From Agrobacterium tumefaciens (GTDB taxonomy: Bacteria; Pseudomonadota; Alphaproteobacteria; Rhizobiales; Rhizobiaceae): a DNA stretch of 64,000 nucleotides. A program made the position numbers and the translations under genes. Positions 1-8,292 of this stretch are shown one piece after another. The stretch spans positions 1 to 64,000 of the forward strand of contig NZ_CP039904.1 in NCBI RefSeq assembly GCF_005221385.1, in the 5' to 3' direction. The notes under the pieces are model-generated. The model was given only the letters and a program-made list of their open reading frames with translations. It was not told where the DNA came from and searched no databases. How positions within the stretch are numbered: position 1 is the stretch's first letter; each line of letters begins with the position of its first letter.

Positions 1-160
1 ACAGAAACTATATGAGTGAGATGGAATTGATTAGAGCGGAGATCAGGTTTGAGAGACGATCGATCACAATAACAATATCATGATATTGTTATTGTGATCG
101 ATCGTCTCTCAAACCTGATCTCCGCTCTAATCAATTCCATCTCACTCATATAGTTTCTGT
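1..160. repeat. Hairpin telomere of a linear replicon, read through as a perfect palindrome
   Basis: Bases 1-80 are the exact reverse complement of 81-160. I compared all eight 10-base blocks and found no mismatch. The centre lies between 80 and 81 within ATATCATGATAT (75-86). Agrobacterium linear chromosomes end in covalently closed hairpins made by the protelomerase TelA, and the central bases agree with the TelA target as I remember it. The palindrome begins at the first base of the window, as expected if reads passed around the hairpin loop and the contig stopped 80 bases back along the other strand. Base 81 would then be the first unique base of the chromosome. A resolved replication intermediate or an ordinary large palindrome is less likely. 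Confidence 0.92.
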
Positions 161-613
161 GCATAATCATTCTCCAGCCAGATCGCTAATTCCAACATAA
201 AAGTCATATATTTACACGTTATCGTCCCGCAATTCGCAAATTGCAGGCCGTAAAAACAAGATTCTGGCCGCGGATTTTCATCCGCCCTCAAATATTCATA
301 TACAATTCAACACAACATATATTTCATATGTTTCTGCATATATATCTATATAAATATATGTTTACGGAATCCTACCAGATCGAAGGTGTGCTCCCCTCTT
401 CCTCTGGTTGTATAAATATTGCTTCTTGCGTCGACGATTCATAATCTTCGCAACCCTTCGCCTCATCAGGGCTGTATCTGCACGAGCTGCAAGAACGTAC
501 ATTTCATAGAGACCCATTTGAACACACCTTTTCTATCACGCGACGCAGTTGCGACCGTGTTATGATCTTCATCTCTCTTTCCCATCTGCCTTTCAGCTCG
601 ATGGGCATTGCAA

Positions 614-667
614 CGGGGCACTGAAAACTGCCACCTGTGGAAAATAAAGACACTTATCAGTGCCCCG
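614..667. repeat. Subtelomeric inverted repeat, 11-bp arms
   Basis: CGGGGCACTGA at 614-624 is exactly repeated in inverse as TCAGTGCCCCG at 657-667, separated by 32 bases. The arms could form a hairpin or could be the remains of terminal repeats from a lost element. There is no coding sequence between them and no T-run typical of a terminator. Confidence 0.6.
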
Positions 668-991
668 CATCAGCGGTTTGTGCCTGTCAAAGCATGCCTT
701 TCAGCCAATGCGTTTCGGAGAAATAGAGAGGCCCACCACAAACCAGATTCCATCTCTCCTCCGGTCATTGCCAGACGACTTTCCCTGCCAGACCCCGGAA
801 TATGAAAGCGACGTCTTTCTCTCATACAACGGCAATCATTCAGATCCGAAACAGGGATAGTATAGGTCAGGCAAACAGGATGGGGATGAGTGGGGAAATT
901 AAAAAGTGAGAAACCAGACGGAACACATCTGGGCTGCGTCGCAACATAAGTCTTAATAACTAAATTTGTGCATGCTTTGTTCTTGCTAACA

Positions 992-1011
992 AGGATAAAT
1001 CCTGGCAGGAT
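992..1011. promoter_or_regulatory. Candidate operator of the HTH-methyltransferase
   Basis: Three AGGAT half-sites in alternating orientation occur as AGGAT-AA-ATCCT-GGC-AGGAT, giving two overlapping inverted repeats (992-1003 and 999-1011). The site lies 28 bases before the methyltransferase ATG and contains a CCTGG, which would also be a methylation target of an EcoRII-type enzyme. Methyltransferases with an N-terminal HTH, such as M.SsoII and M.EcoRII, repress their own genes through inverted repeats near the promoter. Use as an operator here is inferred. Confidence 0.45.
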
Positions 1012-1038
1012 GGCAAAAAAATACCCAGCGAGGACAAC

Positions 1039-2307
1039 ATGAAAGATTCGATCACCGACTTTTCTAGGTTACGCCAACAGGTCGGAATTAGCCTCGAACA
1101 GCTGGCTCCCATCGTGGGCTTCAGCCTTTCCACGTTGTATCGCTGGGAACGCGGACAGCAGGAACCAAGACAAGCTGCCATAGCCGTCCTGCATGGACTT
1201 CTGAACGCGCGCGCCCAGGTCGTCAACGAAAATCCAGCATTTACCTTCATTGACCTCTTTGCGGGCATCGGCGGACTGCGCCGCGGGTTCGACCACATCG
1301 GTGGGAAATGCGTATTTACTTCAGAATGGGATAAGTATTCACAGGCAACTTACAAGGCAAACTATCGCAGCGACGATCATGAAGTCGAAGGTGATATCAC
1401 GAAAGTAAACGCCGCTGACATCCCGGCACACGACATTTTACTGGCAGGCTTCCCATGTCAGCCATTCAGTATTGCCGGCGTAAGTAAGAAAAATGCCTTA
1501 GGCCGTGCCCACGGCTTTGCAGACGAGACACAGGGAACTCTTTTCTTTGATGTCGCACGCATCATAAAACATCACCAACCCAAGGCCTTTTTGCTTGAGA
1601 ACGTGAAGAACCTTGTCAACCACGATAAGGGACACACATTCGAAGTGATCATGAAAAAGCTGAAGGAAGAACTCGGTTACGACGTGGAAACCCGCGTCAT
1701 AGATGCGAAAGGATATGTTCCCCAGCACCGGGAGCGAATTTTCATCGTCGGCTTCCGCAGGGATCTTGGTATCAAATTCTCCTTCAAAAACTTCAACATG
1801 CCGGATTCGTACGCAGGGCCGAAGCTCAAGACAATCCTGCACCCGGAAGACGGATCAGAAGGGCCAGACAAACATTATACACTGGGCAACATTGGTAACG
1901 TCTCAGAGCGATACATCCTGACAGACCATCTATGGAGGTATCTGCGCGACTACGCCGCGAAGCACGCCGCCGCCGGAAACGGATTTGGTTATGGTCTCGT
2001 AGGCCCAGGCGATGTTGCTCGCACTCTTTCGGCACGCTATTACAAGGACGGATCTGAGATCCTGATCGATCGCGGTCCCGCCCTCAATCCGCGCCGACTC
2101 ACACCTCGGGAATGCGCACGACTCATGGGCTTTGACGAACCGGGCAAGGCCGAATTCGTGATACCGGTGAGTGACACCCAGGCATATCGTCAGTTCGGTA
2201 ATAGCGTCGTCGTGCCAGTTGTGAAAGCCGTAGCCAGCCATATGCTACCCTTTATCGAGGAGGCGTTGGCCTGCGCAGCAAATGGGCGAATGAAGCTCAG
2301 TGCCTGA
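1039..2307 (+). CDS. DNA (cytosine-5) methyltransferase with N-terminal HTH (EcoRII/Dcm type)
   Basis: Transfers a methyl group from S-adenosylmethionine to cytosine C5 in DNA, probably at CCWGG judging from the partner endonuclease. Residues about 8-55 form an XRE-like helix-turn-helix. Motif [11 protein letters not shown] is at 70-79, motif [10 protein letters not shown] has catalytic Cys140, motif VI ENV is at 187-189, motif [16 protein letters not shown] at 229-240, and motif [11 protein letters not shown] starts near 386. Length is 422 aa, usual for the HTH-bearing branch. GCGAGGA precedes the ATG. It is the first gene from the telomere and heads a same-strand cassette with vsr and an EcoRII-like endonuclease. 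Base composition looks lower in GC than genes further in, which suggests acquisition by transfer. Confidence 0.93.
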   Translation: MKDSITDFSRLRQQVGISLEQLAPIVGFSLSTLYRWERGQQEPRQAAIAVLHGLLNARAQVVNENPAFTFIDLFAGIGGLRRGFDHIGGKCVFTSEWDKYSQATYKANYRSDDHEVEGDITKVNAADIPAHDILLAGFPCQPFSIAGVSKKNALGRAHGFADETQGTLFFDVARIIKHHQPKAFLLENVKNLVNHDKGHTFEVIMKKLKEELGYDVETRVIDAKGYVPQHRERIFIVGFRRDLGIKFSFKNFNMPDSYAGPKLKTILHPEDGSEGPDKHYTLGNIGNVSERYILTDHLWRYLRDYAAKHAAAGNGFGYGLVGPGDVARTLSARYYKDGSEILIDRGPALNPRRLTPRECARLMGFDEPGKAEFVIPVSDTQAYRQFGNSVVVPVVKAVASHMLPFIEEALACAANGRMKLSA

Positions 2308-2412
2308 TACTCACCGCCCCAAATGGCGCGCCTTGGACCATAAGGTCAATTGCCTGACCAACTTCCTTGGTCGCCTCCTCCCAAGAGGCCGCCGACGATG
2401 TGTTGTTTTGCC

Positions 2413-2868
2413 ATGACTGATGTGGTCGATAGCGTAACTCGTAGTCGAATGATGTCAGGTATCAGGAGCAAAAATACAAAGCCCGAATTGGTCATACGAA
2501 AAGGCCTTCATGCGCTGGGTTTCCGCTACAGGCTGCACCCGAAAAAGATTCCTGGTAAGCCAGACCTGTGGCTGCCCAAATATGGCGCCGCCATATTTAT
2601 CCACGGTTGTTTTTGGCACGGGCACAACTGCTCTCTTTTCAAAATACCTGGTACCAGGCAAGACTTCTGGAAGGCCAAGATCAATACGAATCGCATCAGA
2701 GATGCGCGCGTCAACGAGTTACTGGCCGACGCCGGTTTACGTCGACTGGAGATTTGGGAATGCGCTTTTCGGGGACCAGGACGTATCGGGCTGGAAGAGA
2801 CTCTTGCACGGACAGCCGAATGGCTCCGTGGAGAAGAGATTGGATGTGAGATAAGGGGGACGCGATAA
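2413..2868 (+). CDS. vsr: Very short patch repair endonuclease Vsr
   Basis: Nicks DNA 5' of the T in T:G mismatches left by deamination of 5-methylcytosine, countering the mutagenic effect of the neighbouring methyltransferase. The 151-aa product numbers like E. coli Vsr: Asp51 in GKPDLW, and His64, His69 and His71 with zinc ligands Cys66 and Cys73 in the IHGCFWHGHNC segment. The N-terminal RSRMMSGIRSKNTKPE is typical. The open frame extends upstream to a TTG at 2350 and an ATG at 2398, but family alignment supports the ATG at 2413. The next gene begins directly after its stop codon. Confidence 0.93.
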   Translation: MTDVVDSVTRSRMMSGIRSKNTKPELVIRKGLHALGFRYRLHPKKIPGKPDLWLPKYGAAIFIHGCFWHGHNCSLFKIPGTRQDFWKAKINTNRIRDARVNELLADAGLRRLEIWECAFRGPGRIGLEETLARTAEWLRGEEIGCEIRGTR

Positions 2869-4092
2869 ATGATGGAACTGGGTGATTGGCTCAGCGAGTA
2901 TAGCGGGCCGAATTACACATGGTACGTCAAGCGATTGAGCGGCAATGATACACTTGCCAATAAAACACACCAGGCGGGTCCGTATATTCCCAAAGAATTG
3001 CTGTTCGAAGTACTTCCGGGTCTCGCACGTATTGACGTAGAAAACCCCGATCTTTGGTTTAATGTGTACATTGACAGCCATGCCGACGCCCGCCAGATCC
3101 GAGCAGTCTATTACAACAGCAAGCGTCACAAGAAACAACCGAACGGTCGCGATGAAACACGACTGACGAATTGGGGCGGTGGCGAATCGGCACTGCTGGA
3201 TCCCGAAAGCACGGGCGCGTTGACCATATTCGCTTTCTCGGTTGAACCAAGTGTCACACCAGAATGCCATGTCTGGGTCTGCCGGCATGAGACAGAAGAA
3301 GAACTCGTCGAGGACCGCATCGGCCCCATCGAGCCGGGTAAGTCGATAGTCCAGCCTGTAGGCGGTACGATCCAAGCCAGCCTGTTCGAGACTACTGTCC
3401 GCGCCAGTTGTTGGCTGACGCCGGATGAGATTCCCACCGCGTGGCTCACGAAGTTTCCAAGCGGAGTCGAAATAATCGCCAAGGCAGCCGAACTTCAGTC
3501 CCATGGCAACCTTATGCCTGATCTGCGGCTTATGAAGCGACGTGCCTGCGAATACGAGATATTCCGTAGCGTAGAGGAAGCAGTCGAGATGCCGCTTATA
3601 AAAGCTGGCTTCACCAATATCGATGGCTTCATCTCTCGAGCGCAGACAATCCTCCAACGCAGGAAATCCCGTGCCGGAAGATCACTCGAACTCCACGCTC
3701 GCGAGATTTTCATGGAGGAAAAGCTCGTAGAGGGAACCGACTTTTCGCATCAGCCCGAATCTGAATCGGGTAAATCTCCAGACTTTCTTTTCCCTTCCGA
3801 GGCCGCCTATAAGGATACAAATTTCCCCTCAGAAAAACTTAGAATGTTGGCGGTGAAGACGACCATGAAGGATCGCTGGCGTCAGATCCTCAATGAGGCC
3901 AATCGCGTGGAGCATAAGCATCTGCTTACGCTGCAGGAAGGAATATCGGAAACTCAATTCAGAGAGATGATCGATGCAAAGGTTACACTAGTTGTGCCAA
4001 AGCCAATAATTGAGAAATTTCCGGAATCCGTTCAGCCGCACCTCCAAACCCTTGAATCCTTCATAGGCGACATGCGTCTGCTGCGACTTTGA
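2869..4092 (+). CDS. EcoRII-family type II restriction endonuclease
   Basis: Predicted type IIE endonuclease cutting unmethylated DNA at CCWGG-like sites. Its 407 aa are close to the roughly 404 of EcoRII. The N-terminal half (about 1-180) matches the effector DNA-binding domain. The C-terminal half carries the catalytic core: RRKSRAGRSLELHAREIF (about 264-281), PDFLFPS (304-310), Tyr314, and VKTTMKDRWRQ with Lys330 and Arg336, which correspond to the EcoRII active-site Tyr, Lys and Arg as I recall them. The ATG abuts the vsr stop and AAGGGGGA lies upstream. The gene completes an M-V-R cassette about 1 kb from the chromosome end and appears intact. Confidence 0.88.
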   Translation: MMELGDWLSEYSGPNYTWYVKRLSGNDTLANKTHQAGPYIPKELLFEVLPGLARIDVENPDLWFNVYIDSHADARQIRAVYYNSKRHKKQPNGRDETRLTNWGGGESALLDPESTGALTIFAFSVEPSVTPECHVWVCRHETEEELVEDRIGPIEPGKSIVQPVGGTIQASLFETTVRASCWLTPDEIPTAWLTKFPSGVEIIAKAAELQSHGNLMPDLRLMKRRACEYEIFRSVEEAVEMPLIKAGFTNIDGFISRAQTILQRRKSRAGRSLELHAREIFMEEKLVEGTDFSHQPESESGKSPDFLFPSEAAYKDTNFPSEKLRMLAVKTTMKDRWRQILNEANRVEHKHLLTLQEGISETQFREMIDAKVTLVVPKPIIEKFPESVQPHLQTLESFIGDMRLLRL

Positions 4093-4295
4093 TAGCCGGA
4101 AATCAGTTGGAGCAATTGTGGGTTAAACGTCAGGCAGTACCCGCGTTGGGTGTGCAACAAGCAGGCAGAATCAGCCACGTTGTTGGAGCGAAGACAACAA
4201 TGCGTCAAGCATCAAGTCGCTGTATTGTTTACTTTTTCTTTCTACTAAGGGAAATATTTCTAGTCTGACGAGAAAACACGAATAAGGATCAAGAC

Positions 4296-4658
4296 TTGAA
4301 GGTCATCACAGGAACCGGATTTGCCGCTGCTGCCCTGCTTTTTTCAGGCTCTTTTGCATTTGCCGCACCCACATATCTCAGCTGTGAATTCGCAGGTTCG
4401 AAGGGAACCCCTCAGGTGTTCAATTTCGCTCTCGACGAAGCCGCCGGGACATTTGGAGTTTATGTCCCGGCTTCTGGCAGTCAGAGAATGGAGAAAGGCG
4501 CCTTTGCCGGTGGTAAAGCGAGCCTGAATGAAGGCTCGGTGGCATGGGAGATCGATATCGCCAAGGGTTCGGTCATCCGCGATAAACGCATGGTTGGCGA
4601 GAAGGATGGCGGGACCTGCAAGACGATCTCGCACGCGCAGAGCGGCTTTGAAGAGTAA
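4296..4658 (+). CDS. Small secreted hypothetical protein
   Basis: A 120-aa product with a clear signal peptide (hydrophobic residues about 8-22, likely cleavage after AFA near residue 23) and two cysteines in the mature part, so probably periplasmic. I do not recognise the family. The start is a TTG placed 6-7 bases after AAGGA; no in-frame ATG would keep the signal peptide. It stands alone, 200 bases after the restriction cassette and convergent with the SRPBCC gene. The 203 bases before it show nothing notable. Confidence 0.7.
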   Translation: MKVITGTGFAAAALLFSGSFAFAAPTYLSCEFAGSKGTPQVFNFALDEAAGTFGVYVPASGSQRMEKGAFAGGKASLNEGSVAWEIDIAKGSVIRDKRMVGEKDGGTCKTISHAQSGFEE

Positions 4659-4708
4659 TTGCAGTTCTGGACGAGACCGCGGAACAGGGAGCTGACGGCA
4701 CGGCGCAT

Positions 4709-5632
4709 CTATAGCGCCTTGGCGAAGCGTTCCAGTTTGCCCAGCGTTTGCTGACCCAGCTCCACGGCACCGAAACCCTTCGCTTGCTGGAACTCGGCTT
4801 CCGTGCTGAACACCATGCCCAGCACAACTTTCGTCGCGCCATTCTGATCTTCGAAGGAGGCCCAGGCGTCGGCATGTTTCGGCCCGTTTTCGCCCCACAG
4901 CAGCATATAGCCGATCCTCTCTTCTGGCCGGACCTCGACATAACGATGATGGTTCGGGAAGACTGTGCCGTCAGGGCCGATCATGTCAAAGACCCATTCC
5001 CCGCCGGTCCGCAGATCAATCCTCTTCGTGCGGCACGAAAACCCTTCAGGACCCCACCATTGCGGCAGCGTCTTTTCGTTCATCCAGGCTTTCCAGACGA
5101 TGTTTCGCGGCACCTTTATCGTTCGTTCCAGCACCATGGTTCGCCCGGCCACGCTAGCCAGATTGTTGAGACCGGCGCTGAAACCTTGTTGATAGCCATC
5201 GCGCATATCCTCGGCCAATGAGGAAAGCTGCACCGTTACGGTCAAGCGGCTACGCTCTTCCGCCGCCTGAAAATCGGCAGTGACCAGCGCTGCCGACTGG
5301 GTTACGCCCCCGGAGGAGACCACCTCGTAATTCACGCTGCGGCGGGTTGGCTGCAGCTCCAGCCAGCCGCATTCACAGCGAATATCCGGCTGGCCGGCGA
5401 CCTTGCAGAGCGAGACTTCGCGACCGCCCAGCCTGCTGTCCGCCTCCAGGAATTCCACGGTGACCGAGGGTGAGGGAGAGGCCCACACCGCCCGGGCGGC
5501 GGGTGACAGCCAGACCTGCCAGAGAGCCGATAGCGGAACGGCAATCTCCCGTTCGAAGCTGAGCGTCGCAAAACGATCTTGCGGCAGATGCGGTTCAGCG
5601 TGTGCGCTTTTTTGACCCGATTTCGTTGTCAT
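4709..5632 (-). CDS. Tandem SRPBCC (AHSA1-like) domain protein
   Basis: A 307-aa cytoplasmic protein with two START-like/AHSA1 folds. The first spans about 20-160 (SFEREIAVPLSALWQVWLSP). The second spans about 165-305 (LERTIKVPRNIVWKAWMNEK followed by LPQWWGPEGFSC). Such domains bind hydrophobic ligands, and single-domain relatives often sit next to an ArsR regulator; the substrate is unknown. AAGGAGG precedes the ATG, which overlaps the stop of the upstream ArsR gene, so the two are translationally coupled. The fusion of two domains in one chain is somewhat unusual. Confidence 0.85.
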   Translation of the reverse strand: MTTKSGQKSAHAEPHLPQDRFATLSFEREIAVPLSALWQVWLSPAARAVWASPSPSVTVEFLEADSRLGGREVSLCKVAGQPDIRCECGWLELQPTRRSVNYEVVSSGGVTQSAALVTADFQAAEERSRLTVTVQLSSLAEDMRDGYQQGFSAGLNNLASVAGRTMVLERTIKVPRNIVWKAWMNEKTLPQWWGPEGFSCRTKRIDLRTGGEWVFDMIGPDGTVFPNHHRYVEVRPEERIGYMLLWGENGPKHADAWASFEDQNGATKVVLGMVFSTEAEFQQAKGFGAVELGQQTLGKLERFAKAL

Positions 5633-5970
5633 TGTGAATCCTCCTTCATGGCCTGCATTGCAAATGCCTCCAACCGGTCAAGCCGGCTCTCCCACATGGC
5701 CCGCTGCTCATCGAGCCATGTCCTCACCGGCTCCAGCGCTTCGGGCACTATCGCGCAGGTGCGCACCCGCCCATCCTTGGACGTGATGATCAGCCCCGCC
5801 TCCTCCAGCACGGAAAGATGCCGCATCACCGTGGGCAGACGCAGCCCCGTGGGAGCGGACAACTCCATGACCGGTGCCGGCCCGCCGCCGAGGCGGGCCA
5901 GAATTGCCCGCCGCGTTGGATCGGCCAGAGCCTGGAAGATCAGTGATAGCTCCTGATGATGCTTAGTCAT
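5629..5970 (-). CDS. ArsR-family transcriptional regulator
   Basis: A 113-aa winged-helix repressor. The recognisable core is IFQALADPTRRAILARL followed by the recognition-helix region LRLPTVMRHLSVLEEAGL and the wing. It has no CxC metal-binding pair, so it belongs to the non-metal group that accompanies SRPBCC proteins. The chosen ATG gives MTKHHQEL; an ATG five codons upstream (5985) is possible and neither has a strong ribosome binding site. It overlaps the SRPBCC gene by 4 bases. Inverted repeats around the start suggest autorepression. Confidence 0.85.
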   Translation of the reverse strand: MTKHHQELSLIFQALADPTRRAILARLGGGPAPVMELSAPTGLRLPTVMRHLSVLEEAGLIITSKDGRVRTCAIVPEALEPVRTWLDEQRAMWESRLDRLEAFAMQAMKEDSQ

Positions 5971-6034
5971 CCTGCTAACTATCATGCTTCATCGCGACGG
6001 AGCAAGGGAAAACTTAGCAGATCAACTAAGTTTT
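5962..6034. promoter_or_regulatory. Two similar inverted repeats, candidate ArsR operators
   Basis: AAAACTTAG (6009-6017) and CTAAGTTTT (6026-6034) form a perfect 9-base inverted repeat with an 8-base spacer. A second copy, CTTAG-N8-CTAAC (5962-5979), has the same spacing with one changed base and overlaps the proposed start codon of the ArsR gene. Shared half-site and spacing point to binding by one dimeric regulator, most simply the adjacent ArsR protein. Confidence 0.65.
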
Positions 6035-6254
6035 ATCCGGAGGAATGGCACCGGGGATGAAATGTCCGTGCGTCTCCCGGCCGTTCGTTTGGGTAACCGA
6101 GCCTTTCCCCTTCTTGCGCCTGGCGTTCGGCAACCGGCGGCGGATGCAACTGCTGGGTCGGAAACAAGCCATCAAAAGTTGCAGAAAAAGATTGACTCTC
6201 GCAGCTGCCTGAGTGAGCTTCGCGGGGAAAAGACGGGGAAAATATCAAATCATC

Positions 6255-6473
6255 ATGTCACCAGAACGCTTTAATCAATGCCTGCGGGTCATCCGCTGGA
6301 CGCCGATCAATATTGCGTCCGCGCTGCAATGCGAACTTTCGTGGATCGAGGCACTGGAGGCGGGCAATGAGGAGGTTCCCGCTGGCCTGGCCACATGGCT
6401 TGAAACGCTTGCACAGGCGCATGAAGCTCTCCCGCCTCCATCAACCTACAGAGGAAAACGGTCGGCATTCTGA
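6255..6473 (+). CDS. Small HTH-like protein
   Basis: A 72-aa product beginning MSPERFNQCLRVIRWTP. The segment up to about residue 50 resembles a compact XRE-like helix-turn-helix (helices around ASALQCEL and SWIEALEAG). Similar short proteins are, as I recall, common in Rhizobiaceae and have no known role. The ATG is chosen by conservation; an in-frame GTG lies 14 codons upstream at 6213. No enzymatic motif, membrane segment or cysteine pair is present. Confidence 0.65.
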   Translation: MSPERFNQCLRVIRWTPINIASALQCELSWIEALEAGNEEVPAGLATWLETLAQAHEALPPPSTYRGKRSAF

Positions 6474-6519
6474 TGCGGCCGATAGCTCTTAATCTTCACC
6501 AACAACTGGATTACTCGAA

Positions 6520-6924
6520 ATGAAATATGTCATAGCAGCTCTTGGCCTGATCAGCTTCTCAAGCCCTGCCTTCGCGGCCTCCTGCGAGAAGAACTTCGCT
6601 GTCTCCGGCGTGCCGATGGTGACGGCTGTCTCTTACAAATCATGGCAGGAATTGCCGAAGGCGAAAGCGCCCGCCGTGCTTCAAAAGCTCGCTCAGGCTG
6701 TGGCAGCGGAAGGTTTTTCCGGCATCCAGATCAACAAGGCGCTGTCCTCGATCGATGCGCACCAGGAGACCAGCGGCAGCGGCAGAATTCAGACGCTGCG
6801 GGTTGTGGCCCGGCAGAAAGGCGCCGGCGTGCGGATCGACGCTGTTTTCAACATTCAGGCAAGACAGATTGCGGACAAGAACGTCATCCGCGAGGGCATC
6901 TGCAATATCATAAACGGCGTGTGA
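6520..6924 (+). CDS. Small secreted hypothetical protein
   Basis: A 134-aa product with a signal peptide (MKYVIAALGLISFSSPAFA, cleavage near residue 19) followed by a mature domain with two cysteines, probably a disulphide-bonded periplasmic protein. The family is not recognised. It sits 46 bases after the small HTH-like gene on the same strand, so they may be cotranscribed. An overlapping frame on the same strand is a shadow. Confidence 0.7.
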   Translation: MKYVIAALGLISFSSPAFAASCEKNFAVSGVPMVTAVSYKSWQELPKAKAPAVLQKLAQAVAAEGFSGIQINKALSSIDAHQETSGSGRIQTLRVVARQKGAGVRIDAVFNIQARQIADKNVIREGICNIINGV

Positions 6925-7245
6925 AGTGCTGTAGATAAGACTATCCTTTCGACGGAGCGGGCCAGCCGCTTCGTCTGCATTGGCCTTGGCGTGACGGCCG
7001 CTTCTGCGGGTGGCAACAGGAAGCAGGCCCGGGCCTCACCATTCATTCGCAGTCTCTATGATGGTAGACACCGACATCGGAAATGGCACGCCGCCGGCTG
7101 ACCCGGCACGGGCGGTGAACCAGGCGCTGCTCCGCGCTGTTTATGACGATGCTTATGGTATGGCGGGCGAACCCGGAATCTGCGATGGGTGCAGGCAGGG
7201 ATAGTGTCCGTGGCCGGAAGCGCGCCATGAAGCGACGGGGAAAAA
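6925..7245. other. Intergenic region without a supported gene
   Basis: Roughly 320 bases. A 48-codon frame starts at one of two adjacent ATGs (7058 and 7061) and ends at 7204, but it lacks a ribosome binding site and any recognisable motif. The last bases, a GGGGAAAAA stretch just before 7246, serve as the likely ribosome binding site for the EamA gene. Confidence 0.5.
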
Positions 7246-8139
7246 ATGCCGATCTATGAACTGGCTGCCGTGGGCGCCGCAACCTGCTGGGCGATGACCG
7301 GACTTCTGGCGGCGCGTCCGGCGGGGCATCTGGGAGCGCTCGCCTTCAACAGGACGCGGCAGCTTTTTGTCGCTTCCCTGCTGGGGGTCTATGTTCTCGC
7401 TTCGGGAACCTGGCGAGAACTGCAGCCCGAGGCGCTTTCGGCGCTTCTGCTATCCGGTTTCATCGGCATCTTCGTTGGCGATACGCTGCTGTTCACCTGT
7501 CTCAATCGGGTTGGGCCACGCCGCTCGGGAATCCTGTTTGCCCTCAACGCCCCAATTGCCGCGCTGCTGGGATGGGCGGTGCTTGGCGAACAGCTTTCCG
7601 CAACAACTGTCACCGGCATAGGCCTGACGCTGTGCGGTGTTCTGCTCGCAATCCTCTTCGGCAAGCGCAAGGCGCAGCTGCACGAATGGGAAAGAGTGAA
7701 GGGACCACTCTGGCTCGGCGTGCTGCTGGGCCTGCTGGCCGCGCTCAGTCAGGCCGTCGGCTCGCTGATCGCAAGACCCGTCATGGCGAGCGGGATCGAT
7801 CCGATTACCGCGTCCATGCTGCGCGTCGGGGTCGCGGCGCTCTGCCTGACGGCGCTTACCATGCTGCCCATCAAGGCAGTCCGGCCGAATGGCCCGCTGA
7901 CGAAGAGCATTTTCCTGCAGACGGCGCTTACCGGCATCATTGCCCTTGCGTTCGGCATGACCCTGCTTCTTTTCGCGCTTTCCGGCGGCAAGATCGGCAT
8001 CGTCTCGACGCTGTCTGCGACAACACCTGTCATCATCCTGCCATTGCTCTGGCTGAGAACACGGGAATTGCCGGCACCCGGCGCATGGGCCGGGGCAGCA
8101 CTGGTCGTGGCCGGCATGGCGCTGATGTTCTGGAAGTGA
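7246..8139 (+). CDS. EamA/DMT-family membrane transporter
   Basis: A 297-aa inner-membrane protein of the drug/metabolite transporter superfamily, with about ten hydrophobic helices in two EamA repeats (roughly 1-140 and 150-297). Segments such as TLLFTCLNRVGPRRSGILF and GALVFN-like loops resemble family members that export small metabolites or amino acids; the cargo cannot be told from sequence. The C-terminus ends in a short cytoplasmic tail after VVAGMALMFWK. It is a single-gene unit, with about 150 bases lacking a gene after it. Confidence 0.85.
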   Translation: MPIYELAAVGAATCWAMTGLLAARPAGHLGALAFNRTRQLFVASLLGVYVLASGTWRELQPEALSALLLSGFIGIFVGDTLLFTCLNRVGPRRSGILFALNAPIAALLGWAVLGEQLSATTVTGIGLTLCGVLLAILFGKRKAQLHEWERVKGPLWLGVLLGLLAALSQAVGSLIARPVMASGIDPITASMLRVGVAALCLTALTMLPIKAVRPNGPLTKSIFLQTALTGIIALAFGMTLLLFALSGGKIGIVSTLSATTPVIILPLLWLRTRELPAPGAWAGAALVVAGMALMFWK

Positions 8140-8292
8140 CCGAAGCCGTCGAAAGCGCCGCAGATGACGCCGCGCGCGCCACGATATACCACTGCAAATA
8201 ATGTCCAGCTGTCCCGGCGGCACACTTGCGCGGCAACTTTCGCGTGTCTAAAAGACGCGCAAAGTTAATTCGCATTACAGAGGACCAATTTC

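Larger units (their letters stand above)
161..1038. other. Gene-free subtelomeric region
   Basis: About 880 bases between the telomere and the first gene hold no convincing coding sequence. The open frames here are short, AT-rich and lack ribosome binding sites. Bases about 300-365 are rich in TATA and CATATG runs. A long-armed inverted repeat lies at 614-667, and overlapping AGGAT half-sites lie at 992-1011 just before the methyltransferase gene. No recognisable transposase fragment was seen. Confidence 0.7.

Noticed and set aside
241..444. Possible small subtelomeric gene
   Set aside because: The frame is AT-rich, low in complexity and lacks a ribosome binding site; it probably reflects the TATA-rich stretch.
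614..667. Rho-independent terminator
   Set aside because: The 32-base loop is too long, there is no T-run, and no gene precedes it.
7058..7204. Possible small protein of 48 aa
   Set aside because: No ribosome binding site, no conserved motif, and normal intergenic position before the EamA gene.
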